Shown here: positions 13,418 through 21,478 of the stretch, piece by piece
How positions within the stretch are numbered: the first letter of the stretch is position 1
Layout: the number at the start of each line of letters is the position of its first letter
Assembly (NCBI GenBank): GCA_900551415.1
Contig: URWB01000024.1
Location: 1-23,480, forward strand
Length of the DNA: 23,480 nucleotides
Source of the DNA: an uncultured Eubacteriales bacterium
Lineage (GTDB): Bacteria > Bacillota > Clostridia > Peptostreptococcales > Anaerovoracaceae
Direction: 5' to 3'
Program-made: the position numbers and the translations under genes
The notes under the pieces: model-generated
What the model saw: the letters and a program-made list of their open reading frames with translations, nothing else
What the model was told of the DNA's origin: nothing
The model's database searches: none

Positions 13418-14341
13418 ATGCCTATTTGTATACCGAAAGACCTTCCCGCGGCCAAAACGCTGCAGGAAGAAAATATTTTTGTCATGGATGTCGAACGGGC
13501 GACCAGCCAGGATATCCGCCCGCTGCGCATTTTGGTATTAAATCTGATGCCAACCAAGATCGTCACCGAGACCCAGCTCGCGCGGCTCTTGGGCAATACA
13601 CCACTGCAGATTGATATGGAGCTTTTGACGGTCAGCAGGATGCCGAAGCATACAGCGAAGGAACACATGATCAGCTTCTACCAGACTTTTGAGGACGTGA
13701 AGGATCAGTATTACGACGGTATGGTCATCACCGGCGCGCCGGTGGAAAAGATGAAATTTGAAGAGGTGGAGTACTGGGAGGAGCTTTGCGAGATCATGGA
13801 CTGGAGCCGCTCGCATGTTTACAGCACGCTGCACATCTGTTGGGGCGCGCAGGCGGCGCTGTATCATCACTACGGGGTACGCAAGGTACTGCTTTCGCAG
13901 AAGATGTTCGGCGTGTTCCACCATCAGGTGGTGCATAAGGGCTCAATCCTGTTCCGCGGTTTTGACGACGATTTTTTGGTACCGCATTCGCGCCATACGG
14001 GAATCATCGAGGAAGACGTAAGAAAGTGTTCGGCGCTCAAGGTTCTCGCGGAGAGCAAGGAAGCCGGAATTTACGCGATTTCGACGGATAACGGCAGGCA
14101 GATCTTTATCACCGGACATTCCGAATATGATACGAATACTCTGCGTGACGAATATCTGCGAGACAAAAACGAAGGACTCGCGATTCAGCTGCCCCGGAAT
14201 TATTTCGCGGGGGATGACGACACGAAAGCGCCGGCCTGCACCTGGAGGTCAAGCGCGAATCTGCTGTTCTCCAATTGGCTGAACTACTTCGTATACCAGG
14301 AGACCCCTTATCTTGTCAAGACGATCAGCGCTCTGTCATAG
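13418..14341 (+). CDS. metA: Homoserine O-acetyltransferase, MetA type
   Basis: A 307-residue MetA-family enzyme that acylates homoserine at the first step of methionine synthesis. The catalytic Cys is Cys141 in HICWGAQA; His234 and Glu236 lie in TGHSEYD. The residue that decides acyl donor in this family (position 111 of the Bacillus protein: Glu for acetyl-CoA, Gly for succinyl-CoA) is Glu110 here, in TGAPVEKM. Acetyl-CoA is therefore expected despite the common name homoserine O-succinyltransferase, and this fits metY, which needs O-acetylhomoserine. AAGGAG lies 8 nt before the ATG. The stop codon is within the loop region of the terminator at 14323-14353. Confidence 0.95.
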   Translation: MPICIPKDLPAAKTLQEENIFVMDVERATSQDIRPLRILVLNLMPTKIVTETQLARLLGNTPLQIDMELLTVSRMPKHTAKEHMISFYQTFEDVKDQYYDGMVITGAPVEKMKFEEVEYWEELCEIMDWSRSHVYSTLHICWGAQAALYHHYGVRKVLLSQKMFGVFHHQVVHKGSILFRGFDDDFLVPHSRHTGIIEEDVRKCSALKVLAESKEAGIYAISTDNGRQIFITGHSEYDTNTLRDEYLRDKNEGLAIQLPRNYFAGDDDTKAPACTWRSSANLLFSNWLNYFVYQETPYLVKTISALS

Positions 14342-14353
14342 CGCTGATCTTTT
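14323..14353 (+). terminator. Intrinsic terminator of metY-metA
   Basis: GATCAGCGCT (14323-14332), a 7-nt loop and AGCGCTGATC (14340-14349) are followed by four Ts. The metA stop codon lies at the loop/3'-arm boundary. Confidence 0.85.
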
Positions 14354-14360
14354 GATTATG

Positions 14361-14482
14361 CAGGAAATATCGCCATGCGATATTTCCGGAATCACGACAA
14401 AAGAACCTTGCGAAGCGGCGCTCATGGGTGAGCGCCATGTGCGCATAGAAATCTCAGATTTCGTTATGCGCACTTTTGTCTT
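14361..14482 (+). repeat. Intergenic structured repeat, copy D (best-preserved copy)
   Basis: All predicted stems are intact: GGAAATATCGC (14363-14373)/GCGATATTTCC (14377-14387), 11 bp; ACAAAAG (14397-14403)/CTTTTGT (14473-14479), 7 bp, enclosing the rest; GGCGCTCA/TGAGCGCC (14417-14436), 8 bp; GTGCGCATA/TATGCGCAC (14439-14473) with inner GAAATC/GATTTC, 15 bp. The tail is T-rich (CTTTTGTCTT). It lies between metA and the DUF1836 gene, and its right end is coding sequence for the latter. Confidence 0.92.
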
Positions 14483-15020
14483 GTTCCCGCGGGTAGAGGA
14501 ACATGCACTGGACGTACAGCTTACTGGCGAAGGAGAGCGCGAAGTTCTCCATCAAATACTTGTTGTCGCGGCCGGGAAGCGCTTCCTCGCGGACATGTAT
14601 TTCGCCGCCGAATACGAGCCGGACGGCGTTTTCGATCGCTTCGCAGAAGCGGTTGTAGGTAATCTGTGTGTCCTGAAGCGAGATGCCGAGCCGGATGAGC
14701 TTGCCGATCTCTTCGGTCGCGTAGCAGTTTTTGAGGATGCAGACGACCACGAGCATCGCGACGGACAGACGCGGATATTTTTTGTTGACCGGAGCATCGA
14801 CGATCTTCGACTTGACATAGTTGTTGACCATGCTTTTTGTCAGTCCGGCAGTGCCGGTGCAGGCAAAATACGCGCCGAGACTGTTTGCGATGTAGACCAG
14901 AAGCTGGTCCATATAGAGGTCGATGCTGGGAAGCTGTTCCCAGCGTGGGATGTGAAACTGCCGCGCGATCTGTGCCGCGAAGCCTTGTCCGGATTCATTT
15001 TTTTCATATATGTCTGTCAC
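14454..15020 (-). CDS. DUF1836 domain protein
   Basis: A 188-residue protein of the DUF1836 family, common in Clostridia and Bacilli; the function is not established, and the N-terminal half of the family is thought to contain a MerR-like helix-turn-helix. FHIPRWEQLPSIDLYMDQLLVYI and the Lys-rich VNNYVKSKIVDAP segment (quoted in parts) are family features. The start is GTG at 15020: the next in-frame Met is about 37 codons later, and AAGGCGG lies 6 nt upstream. The last residues, QDKSAHNEI, and the stop codon are encoded by repeat copy D read backwards, so the original C-terminus was probably replaced when the repeat arrived. It has its own promoter facing away from the acyl-CoA ligase gene. 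Confidence 0.85.
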   Translation of the reverse strand: MTDIYEKNESGQGFAAQIARQFHIPRWEQLPSIDLYMDQLLVYIANSLGAYFACTGTAGLTKSMVNNYVKSKIVDAPVNKKYPRLSVAMLVVVCILKNCYATEEIGKLIRLGISLQDTQITYNRFCEAIENAVRLVFGGEIHVREEALPGRDNKYLMENFALSFASKLYVQCMFLYPREQDKSAHNEI

Positions 15021-15077
15021 GAAGATGCCGCCTTTCTGCCTTGTAATTTTTTATGTCGCAAAATCTGACTAACTCTT

Positions 15078-15106
15078 ATCATAGCACAGAAAAAAGCGGC
15101 TGTAAA
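15078..15106 (-). promoter_or_regulatory. Promoter of the DUF1836 gene
   Basis: On the minus strand: TTTACA (15101-15106), a 17-nt spacer and TATGAT (15078-15083). Its -35 is 2 bp from the -35 of the divergent promoter. Confidence 0.72.
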
Positions 15107-15108
15107 GG

Positions 15109-15137
15109 TTGACATCGCAAGGACATCGTGGTAATCT
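15109..15137 (+). promoter_or_regulatory. Promoter of the acyl-CoA ligase gene
   Basis: TTGACA (15109-15114), a 17-nt spacer and TAATCT (15132-15137). It is back to back with the DUF1836 promoter. The transcript would start near 15144, so a hairpin AACGGAAACT (15141-15150)/AGTTTCTGTT (15160-15169) followed by Ts would lie at its extreme 5' end. Confidence 0.72.
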
Positions 15138-15237
15138 AGTAACGGAAACTATGTGTAGGAGTTTCTGTTTTTTGGTAGTTAAAAGAATGCATATCATGCA
15201 CATATAGACGCAACAAAAGGGTAAAGGAGAACAGTTC

Positions 15238-17040
15238 ATGGATTATCAGCAGAGAAAACAAATGGAGCGCAAGAGAGCCGAGGATTTCATCGCGAGCATT
15301 AACGCGATGCAGGATCCGGATATTATGTACAAAGTCAGCCATCCGATCACCGATCTCAAGGATATGATGAACCAGAGCGTAGCGCGCTACGGGGCGGATC
15401 ATGTCGCCTTCAAACAGCGCTTCGTGAAGGGGGAGCCGTTTCGCGAGATTACTTACGGACAGACACTGAACGATATGAACGCGCTGGGGACAGCGATGCT
15501 GGCGCGCGGCCTGCGGGACAAGCGCGTGGCGATCATCGGAGATAATTGCTACCAGTGGGCTTCAACCTATCTGGCGGTTACAGGCGGGGTAGGCGTGGTC
15601 GTGCCGCTGGACAAGGAACTGGGCGCGTCTGAGCTGGAGCAGTTAATTATCGAAGCGGAATGCGAGGCGATTTTCTTTACAAAAAAATTTCTCAGCATCT
15701 TTACCGATATGCGCGAGCGCGGTGAGACAAAGCTGCGTATGCTTGTGAATCTCAACGCAGAGGCGGCGGCAGACGGCGTCGAAAGCTGGTCCGCGCTGAT
15801 TGCGGAGGGGCGGGAAAAGATCGCGGCAGGCGACCGTTCCTATCTGGACGCGGAAGTATATCCGGATGAGATGGGTGTGCTGCTGTTTACCTCCGGCACG
15901 ACGGGCATCGCCAAGGGCGTTATGCTTTCGCAGACAAATATCTGCTGCGACCTGATGAGCGCGCCGACCCTGCTGGACACCAACGAGCGGGATACTTTCT
16001 TCAGCGTGCTGCCGATCCACCATACCTATGAGTGTACCTGCGGCTTTTTGATGCCGATGTATAAGGGTGCCTGCATCGGATACTGCGAGGGGCTCAAATA
16101 CATTCAGAAGAATCTGCAGGAGATCCAGCCGACGTTCTTTTTGGGTGTGCCGCTGATCTTTGAGAGTTTGTACAAGACGATCTGGAAAAATATCCGCAAG
16201 CAGGGCAAGGAAGCCACGGTTAAGAAAGTGATGAAGCTCAACAAGACCACTTCTAAATTCGGTCTGAATCTCAATAAATTGCTGCTCAAGGATATCCTCA
16301 AGGTCTTTGGCGGCAGGATGGATATGATGATTGCGGGCGGTGCGGCGATCGACCCGCAGATTCTGCAGTTTTTCCGTGATCTGGGCATCATGGCGCTGCA
16401 GGGTTACGGTTTGACGGAGTGCGCGCCGATGGCGGCCTTGAATCAGGATTTAGAGCCACGCAACGATTCAGTCGGTCATGTGCTGCCGGGCATGGAAGTC
16501 ATGATCGCGGACAAGGATGAGGACGGTATCGGAGAAATCTGCCTCAAGGGACCGAACGTCATGTTAGGCTATTATCACATGCCGGAGGAAACCGCGAAGG
16601 TTATCGTCGATGGCTGGTTTCACACCGGTGACCTCGGTTACACCGACGGTCCGTATATCTATATTACCGGACGTAAAAAGAATGTCATCATTACCGCGAA
16701 CGGCAAGAATGTATTCCCGGAAGAACTGGAATATTATCTCGGCAAGAGCACGCTGGTTTCGGAGTCCATGGTCTGGGCTTCACAGGACGCGGACGGACAG
16801 GACGCTGTGATCGTAGCGACCATCAAGCCGGATATGGAGGAAGTGGAAGCAGAGCTCGGCAAGGAAGCGGCGCAGGATCCGAAGAAGGTGGAAGCACTCT
16901 TATGGAGAATGGTGGATAAGGTCAACGCAAACCTGCCGCTCTTCAAAAAGATCCGCCGGATCAACGTTCGCAAGGAAGACTTTGAAAAGACCACCGGCAA
17001 GAAGATCAAACGCTTCGTGGAATCCAATAAACAGCAGTAA
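15238..17040 (+). CDS. AMP-forming acyl-CoA ligase (long-chain fatty acid-CoA ligase type)
   Basis: A 600-residue adenylate-forming enzyme that activates a carboxylic acid with ATP and CoA. The phosphate-binding loop is TSGTTGIAKG (residues 218-227); GYGLTECAPM, GWFHTGDLGY and the ITGRKKNVI hinge follow, and TTGKKIKRF near the end carries the catalytic C-terminal Lys. The overall form resembles FadD/FAA1-like long-chain ligases, but the chain-length preference cannot be read here. AAAGGAGA is 8 nt before the ATG. It is monocistronic and divergent from the DUF1836 gene. A role in fatty-acid uptake or lipid remodelling is inferred. Confidence 0.9.
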   Translation: MDYQQRKQMERKRAEDFIASINAMQDPDIMYKVSHPITDLKDMMNQSVARYGADHVAFKQRFVKGEPFREITYGQTLNDMNALGTAMLARGLRDKRVAIIGDNCYQWASTYLAVTGGVGVVVPLDKELGASELEQLIIEAECEAIFFTKKFLSIFTDMRERGETKLRMLVNLNAEAAADGVESWSALIAEGREKIAAGDRSYLDAEVYPDEMGVLLFTSGTTGIAKGVMLSQTNICCDLMSAPTLLDTNERDTFFSVLPIHHTYECTCGFLMPMYKGACIGYCEGLKYIQKNLQEIQPTFFLGVPLIFESLYKTIWKNIRKQGKEATVKKVMKLNKTTSKFGLNLNKLLLKDILKVFGGRMDMMIAGGAAIDPQILQFFRDLGIMALQGYGLTECAPMAALNQDLEPRNDSVGHVLPGMEVMIADKDEDGIGEICLKGPNVMLGYYHMPEETAKVIVDGWFHTGDLGYTDGPYIYITGRKKNVIITANGKNVFPEELEYYLGKSTLVSESMVWASQDADGQDAVIVATIKPDMEEVEAELGKEAAQDPKKVEALLWRMVDKVNANLPLFKKIRRINVRKEDFEKTTGKKIKRFVESNKQQ

Positions 17041-17128
17041 GAGGTAAAGAAAACTAAGCGGCCTGCCAAGCGCACTGCGCTTCACGGGGAGCGTGAAAAG
17101 GCAAGCAAGAAAAAAATAAGGACTATAC

Positions 17129-17217
17129 AAAGACCATATCGGAAATTTTACCTTCGGCGTGGGAGCGCTTTACAGACATCTGTAAGCATCCGCGGTGAAA
17201 ACCGATACGGTCTTTTT
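17129..17217 (+). terminator. Long rod-like hairpin with T tract after the acyl-CoA ligase gene
   Basis: GACCATATCGG (17132-17142) pairs with CCGATACGGTC (17202-17212) with one mismatch. TTTTACC pairs with GGTGAAAA further in, and an apical hairpin GCTTTACAG/CTGTAAGC sits at about 17167-17186. Five Ts follow (17213-17217). It works as a terminator, but at about 85 nt it is far longer than needed, so a stable small RNA made by 3'-end processing is possible. Confidence 0.7.
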
Positions 17218-17282
17218 GTGTCACGGACAGGCACAGGTCCGCGAATTTTTTACGCGGAACGCGCAAAATCATGCAAATCATC

Positions 17283-17312
17283 TTGGCAAGCGGACGTGTC
17301 CTATGGTATCAT
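17283..17312 (+). promoter_or_regulatory. Promoter candidate for the AI-2E/murB/PHP/rapZ cluster
   Basis: TTGGCA (17283-17288), an 18-nt spacer and TATCAT (17307-17312), close to the SD AAAGGAGAGG of the first gene. Confidence 0.55.
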
Positions 17313-17338
17313 GGAGGAAGAAAGGAGAGGTGTGTGAC

Positions 17339-18640
17339 ATGGATGAAAAAACGACAAATAAAATGAAACTGAAGGAATCCTTTCTCAAGTATGGTGTGCT
17401 TTACTTCGTCGTAGGTGCCGGACTGATTTTGGTGTACTACTGCATCAATCATGTCAGTGTGCTGGCGTCCGGCCTCGCGAAGATCAATGATATTCTGATG
17501 CCGTTTTATCTGGGAATCATCATGGCCTACCTGATGTGTCCGCTTTACAACGCGACGGTGCGCTGGATCTACCGCGTAAAAAAGGAACGTTCCGCGGCTC
17601 CGCTCAGAGAATTGAGACTGGCGAAATTTTTAGCAACGATCGTCGCGGTGCTGGCTATTTTGGGCATAGTAGTCGGTTTTTTCGCGCTGATTGGACCGGA
17701 CCTGTGGGAAAGCGTGACCGGACTGGTGCTTGGAATTCCGGAAGCCACCGCCAAGGTGCAGAACTGGATTAATGCGCATATCGTAGAAAATCCGGCTTTG
17801 GTCGATCTGTTGGAGGATAAGCTGGAGAATATCTCGACCATGGCCATTGAGTGGGCGCAGGAAAAGCTTTTGCCGGGAGCCGGCGCGATTCTCAGCGGTG
17901 TGGTAGGAACACTCAGCATGGTCGCGGACTTTTTCGTGGCGCTGATTATCTGCATCTATATTCTGAACAGCAAGGAAGCGTTCTCAGCGCAGGGCAAAAA
18001 ACTGGTTCTGGCAGTATGTAAACCGCAGAAGGCGGAAAAAATATTCACGTTCGGCAAGATCTGCAACGAAACCTTCGGCGGATTTATCAACGGCAAGATC
18101 ATTGACTCGATTATTATCGGCATTTTGTGCTTCATCGCGATGTCCGCGCTCAAGCTGCCGATGGCAATCCTGATCAGTGTGGTGGTTGGCGTGACCAACA
18201 TCATTCCATTTTTTGGACCGTTTATCGGCGCGATTCCATCCATCCTGATCTTGCTGATCGTGGAGCCGATTGCGGCGCTGAAGTTCGCGATTATGGTACT
18301 GGTGCTGCAGCAGCTTGACGGCAACGTCATTGGACCGAAAATTCTCGGCAAGACGACCAAACTGGCCAGCTTTTGGGTCATGTTCGCGATCATCGTGGGC
18401 GGCGGACTCTTCGGCCTGCCGGGTATGATTCTAGGCGTGCCGGTATTCGCGGTGATCTATGCCTATACCTCCGGCGCGATTAACAGCAAGCTCCGCGAAA
18501 AGGAGATGCCGACGGATACGCTGGTATATGAGGATTTTAGCAAATATCGCATTGATAAGGAGGAAGTTTTTGGAAAAGAACGATTTGAGGCTGCTCGCCG
18601 AGTTGGAGAGCACGATACAGAAGCTGCGCGGCGAGAGTGA
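17339..18640 (+). CDS. AI-2E family transporter (PerM/YdiK-like membrane protein)
   Basis: A 433-residue polytopic membrane protein of the AI-2E/PerM family. Members have been linked to autoinducer-2 export and to Na+/H+ exchange; the substrate here is unknown. Hydrophobic segments cluster at about residues 15-60, 95-125, 195-220 and 260-375. GVTNIIPFFGPFIGAIPS is the family signature, and the conserved GPKILGKTTKL loop follows. I chose the ATG at 17339 because AAAGGAGAGG lies about 8 nt upstream; an upstream in-frame start at 17195 would run through the preceding terminator. The charged C-terminal tail overlaps the start of murB by 71 nt in another frame. Confidence 0.88.
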   Translation: MDEKTTNKMKLKESFLKYGVLYFVVGAGLILVYYCINHVSVLASGLAKINDILMPFYLGIIMAYLMCPLYNATVRWIYRVKKERSAAPLRELRLAKFLATIVAVLAILGIVVGFFALIGPDLWESVTGLVLGIPEATAKVQNWINAHIVENPALVDLLEDKLENISTMAIEWAQEKLLPGAGAILSGVVGTLSMVADFFVALIICIYILNSKEAFSAQGKKLVLAVCKPQKAEKIFTFGKICNETFGGFINGKIIDSIIIGILCFIAMSALKLPMAILISVVVGVTNIIPFFGPFIGAIPSILILLIVEPIAALKFAIMVLVLQQLDGNVIGPKILGKTTKLASFWVMFAIIVGGGLFGLPGMILGVPVFAVIYAYTSGAINSKLREKEMPTDTLVYEDFSKYRIDKEEVFGKERFEAARRVGEHDTEAARRE

Positions 18641-19589
18641 ACCGGAGGATTCGGAGTACCTTACAATCGGCGATCCTGCTGTGTTTCAGATAGAATATGA
18701 CGTGCCGATGGCAGACTATACTTCGTTTCGGGCCGGCGGCCGAGCGGCGGCGATGATACATGTGGGAACCAATACGCAGCTTAAGACCGCGCTGCGCGTG
18801 CTCAGCGACGCGGGAATGCCGCACCTGATGATCGGGAACGGCAGCAACATGCTGTTTCGTGACAGCGGCTACGACGGCGTGGTAATCAAAATGGAAAATT
18901 TCGCTGCGGTTGTCCGGCAGCCGCGACTGGCGTTTTCGGGCATGTCCCCGGAGGAAAGCAGGCGCGAGGGGGTTGTCGGTGCCGCGTGCGGCATTAGCTT
19001 GGCAACGCTGGCGAAGTTCCTGCAGCGGGAGGGACTGACCGGCTTTGAATTTGCGAGCGGAATTCCCGGCACACTCGGCGGCGGTTTGTTCATGAATGCC
19101 GGCGCTTACGGCGGGGAACTCAAGGACGTCGTGCGCGGCGTCTGGGCAGTTTCTCCGGATGGTCGTGAGGAGCGCTTCTTTCGTAACGCGCAGATGCGGT
19201 TCGGCTATCGCAGCAGCATACTGGAGGAAAACGGCTACATCGCGCTTTTCGCCATATTGGAGCTTGCGAAGGATAATCCGGAGAAGATCGCGGAACGCAT
19301 GCGTGAGCTGAATCAAAAGCGCAACAGTAAGCAGCCGGTGCAGTATCCGTCCGCGGGCAGCACGTTTAAGCGGCCGGAGGGACATTTCGCGGGCAAGCTG
19401 ATCGAGGATGCCGGCCTCAAGGGTGTGGCAGTCGGCGGCGCGCAGGTATCGACCCTGCACAGCGGTTTCATCATCAATCGCGGCGGCGCGACGGCAACGG
19501 ACATCCTGCAGCTGATCAGTCTGGTGCAGAATACGGTTTATGATCGCTTCGGCGTGATGCTGGAGCCGGAAGTGCGCATTATCGGCTAA
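18570..19589 (+). CDS. murB: UDP-N-acetylenolpyruvoylglucosamine reductase
   Basis: A 339-residue flavoenzyme that reduces UDP-GlcNAc-enolpyruvate to UDP-MurNAc for peptidoglycan. The FAD-domain start YTSFRAGG is at about 50-57, then GNGSNMLF, GIPGTLGGGLFMNAGAYGGE (in parts), SAGSTFKRP with the catalytic Ser, and the terminal Glu in LEPEVRI. I propose a TTG start at 18570: AAGGAGG (18557-18563) sits 6 nt upstream, and no in-frame ATG or GTG with an SD lies between it and the conserved domain. The start is inside the AI-2E gene, so the two are probably translationally coupled. The N-terminal extension of about 40 residues before the FAD domain is longer than usual. Confidence 0.93.
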   Translation: MEKNDLRLLAELESTIQKLRGESEPEDSEYLTIGDPAVFQIEYDVPMADYTSFRAGGRAAAMIHVGTNTQLKTALRVLSDAGMPHLMIGNGSNMLFRDSGYDGVVIKMENFAAVVRQPRLAFSGMSPEESRREGVVGAACGISLATLAKFLQREGLTGFEFASGIPGTLGGGLFMNAGAYGGELKDVVRGVWAVSPDGREERFFRNAQMRFGYRSSILEENGYIALFAILELAKDNPEKIAERMRELNQKRNSKQPVQYPSAGSTFKRPEGHFAGKLIEDAGLKGVAVGGAQVSTLHSGFIINRGGATATDILQLISLVQNTVYDRFGVMLEPEVRIIG

Positions 19590-19695
19590 ACGCTGTGACC
19601 TTACGCAAAGCACCTGCGCGCTGCAGCAAAGACTGATTTTGGACAATACCTGCCTTTGTCAACCAAAGGTAAAAACATTTAAGGACAAAGAATTT

Positions 19696-20463
19696 ATGGA
19701 AAAATACGATGCTATCATCAGACAATATCGCATGATCTACGATCACCATACCCATACGATCTATTCGCATGGGAAAGGAACGATTTTGGACAACGTGCGC
19801 GCGGCGGCGGCGAAAGGAATTCGCTCGATCGCCATCACTGACCATGGACCGGGGCATCTGACCTACGGCATTAAAATGGAACAGCTTCCGCAGATGCGGA
19901 AAGATATCGCCGCTGCCAAGGCAGAATTTCCGGAGATGGAGATCCTGCTGGGGGTAGAGGCGAATACACTGCGCGTGCCGCCTTATTTGGACGTGGCGCC
20001 GGAGCAGCGCCCGCAGTTTGATATTTTGCTGGCAGGCTATCATTACGGCATCACGCACGCGGGCATGGCCGCTAATTACTTATATCGCCATACCGGGCTG
20101 TTTCACAGTGAGAATTCTTCACTTCTGGTCAAAAACACAGCGATGATTCTTGACTGTTTATACGCCAACGAAGAAGCGGGAAACCATATCGATATTCTGA
20201 CGCATCCGGGCGATAAAGGTCCGTTTGACATTGAGGACATTGTCAAAGCCTGCGCAGATACGGGTACGCTGGTTGAGATCAATGATAAACATCGGCATTT
20301 GACCGTCGATGAGATTCGCGTTGCCGCCAAATATGATGTGCAGTTTGTCATCGGCAGCGACGCGCATGTGCCGGAAAAAGTCGGCTCCTTTGAGGGACCG
20401 CTTGCGCGTGCCCTGGAAGCGGGACTGGACCCCGCGCGTATTGTCAATCTCGAAAGGGTATGA
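19696..20463 (+). CDS. PHP-domain phosphoesterase
   Basis: A 255-residue member of the polymerase-and-histidinol-phosphatase (PHP) metal-dependent hydrolases. Metal-ligand motifs are DHHTHT (16-21), ITDHGPGH, GVEAN, DILTHPGDKG and GSDAHVPEK. The substrate is not evident; similar genes next to murB and rapZ in Clostridia are annotated as PHP hydrolases or YcdX-like phosphatases. The ATG at 19696 has AAGGA about 10 nt upstream. It is 106 nt from murB, and its stop overlaps an ATG of the rapZ frame (ATGA at 20460). Confidence 0.85.
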   Translation: MEKYDAIIRQYRMIYDHHTHTIYSHGKGTILDNVRAAAAKGIRSIAITDHGPGHLTYGIKMEQLPQMRKDIAAAKAEFPEMEILLGVEANTLRVPPYLDVAPEQRPQFDILLAGYHYGITHAGMAANYLYRHTGLFHSENSSLLVKNTAMILDCLYANEEAGNHIDILTHPGDKGPFDIEDIVKACADTGTLVEINDKHRHLTVDEIRVAAKYDVQFVIGSDAHVPEKVGSFEGPLARALEAGLDPARIVNLERV

Positions 20464-20543
20464 CAGATCGCGCAGCACTTGATGAGACAGACAGCAAAGA
20501 GGACAAGCGCTGCGGACAGGCAGCGTGCCAGCAGGAAGAAAGA

Positions 20544-21407
20544 GTGAAAAAAGAGATGGAAGTGGTCATTATTACAGGCTTGTCCGGAGCGGGCAAGACA
20601 AAAGCGGCGGACTGGTTTGAGGACAAGGGCTATTACTGCATTGACAATATGCCGCCTGCGCTGATTAAAAACTTTATCGAGTTGGCGCTGTCGGGAGCCA
20701 AACAGGTCACCAAGGCTGCTTTTGTGGTCGATGTGAGAGGAGGATTGTTTTTTCACGATCTCAAGAACATCGTGACGGCGCTCGAAAGCGACGCGAATGT
20801 AGATTTTAAGATCCTCTTTGTCGAAGCCTCGAACGAAGCGCTGATTCGCAGATATAACGAAACGCGGCGCATCCATCCGCTTTCTACGGCGGCCATCAGT
20901 CCGGAGGTCATCAACGAAGAGCGCGAGCAGCTCGCGGAGCTCAGAAGCCACGCAACCTACATCGTTGACACGTCCTCGCTCAAGGTCGCTGAGTTTAACG
21001 CGGAGCTGGATCGGTTGTTCGCGAAGGGAAACGCCAACGACTCCTTTATTCTCAATTTTATGTCGTTCGGCTATAAGCATGGCATTCCGCTGGAGGCTGA
21101 CTGGGTGCTGGACGTGCGCTTCATTCCAAATCCGTATTACGTGTCGAGCCTTAAGAATCTGACCGGCAACAACAAAAAGGTCGCGCAGTATGTGCTCAAG
21201 CATGACATCACGAAGGAGTTCATCAACAGACTCGCAGAGATCATACGCCGTCTGATCCCGTATTATATCAAGGAGGGCAAGTACAGCTTGACAGTCGCTC
21301 TGGGCTGTACGGGCGGACATCACCGCTCGGTGGCGGTCGCGAACGAGGTTTATCGCATTTTTGCTGAAGAAGGTCGCAGAGTTACACTTGAACATCGCGA
21401 CTTATAG
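20544..21407 (+). CDS. rapZ: RapZ (YvcJ) nucleotide-binding protein
   Basis: A P-loop protein of the RapZ/YvcJ family: in E. coli an RNase adaptor that controls GlmS (amino-sugar) synthesis, in Bacillus an ATP/GTP-binding protein linked to envelope metabolism and competence. Walker A is GLSGAGKT, then DNMPP, and the C-terminal RNA/ligand domain carries GCTGGHHRSVA. I prefer the GTG at 20544 (AGGA 7 nt upstream), which gives 287 residues, as in the family. The frame is open to an ATG at 20460 that overlaps the PHP stop and would add 28 polar residues. yvcK and whiA, which normally follow rapZ in Firmicutes, are absent. Confidence 0.93.
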   Translation: MKKEMEVVIITGLSGAGKTKAADWFEDKGYYCIDNMPPALIKNFIELALSGAKQVTKAAFVVDVRGGLFFHDLKNIVTALESDANVDFKILFVEASNEALIRRYNETRRIHPLSTAAISPEVINEEREQLAELRSHATYIVDTSSLKVAEFNAELDRLFAKGNANDSFILNFMSFGYKHGIPLEADWVLDVRFIPNPYYVSSLKNLTGNNKKVAQYVLKHDITKEFINRLAEIIRRLIPYYIKEGKYSLTVALGCTGGHHRSVAVANEVYRIFAEEGRRVTLEHRDL

Positions 21408-21416
21408 TGGTATAAT
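21388..21416 (+). promoter_or_regulatory. Strong promoter of kce
   Basis: TTGAAC (21388-21393, inside the 3' end of rapZ), a 17-nt spacer and a perfect TATAAT (21411-21416). It indicates that kce is transcribed independently of the murB-rapZ cluster. Confidence 0.85.
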
Positions 21417-21478
21417 AATCTTGTGTTTAGTAATTATTTTGTTTGAGAGAATGAAATAAAAAAAGGAGATCAATCGAA

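Noticed and set aside
14454..15020. DUF1836 gene as an insertion-sequence or phage gene
   Set aside because: No inverted terminal repeats, transposase or integrase nearby; the family is ordinary chromosomal in Firmicutes.
20460..20543. Start of rapZ at the ATG overlapping the PHP stop
   Set aside because: It would add 28 polar residues with no family counterpart, and the SD is nearly adjacent to the ATG; still possible through coupling.
20103..21395. A 430-codon minus-strand frame opposite the PHP gene and rapZ
   Set aside because: It crosses two genes with strong family motifs on the other strand and has no domain of its own.
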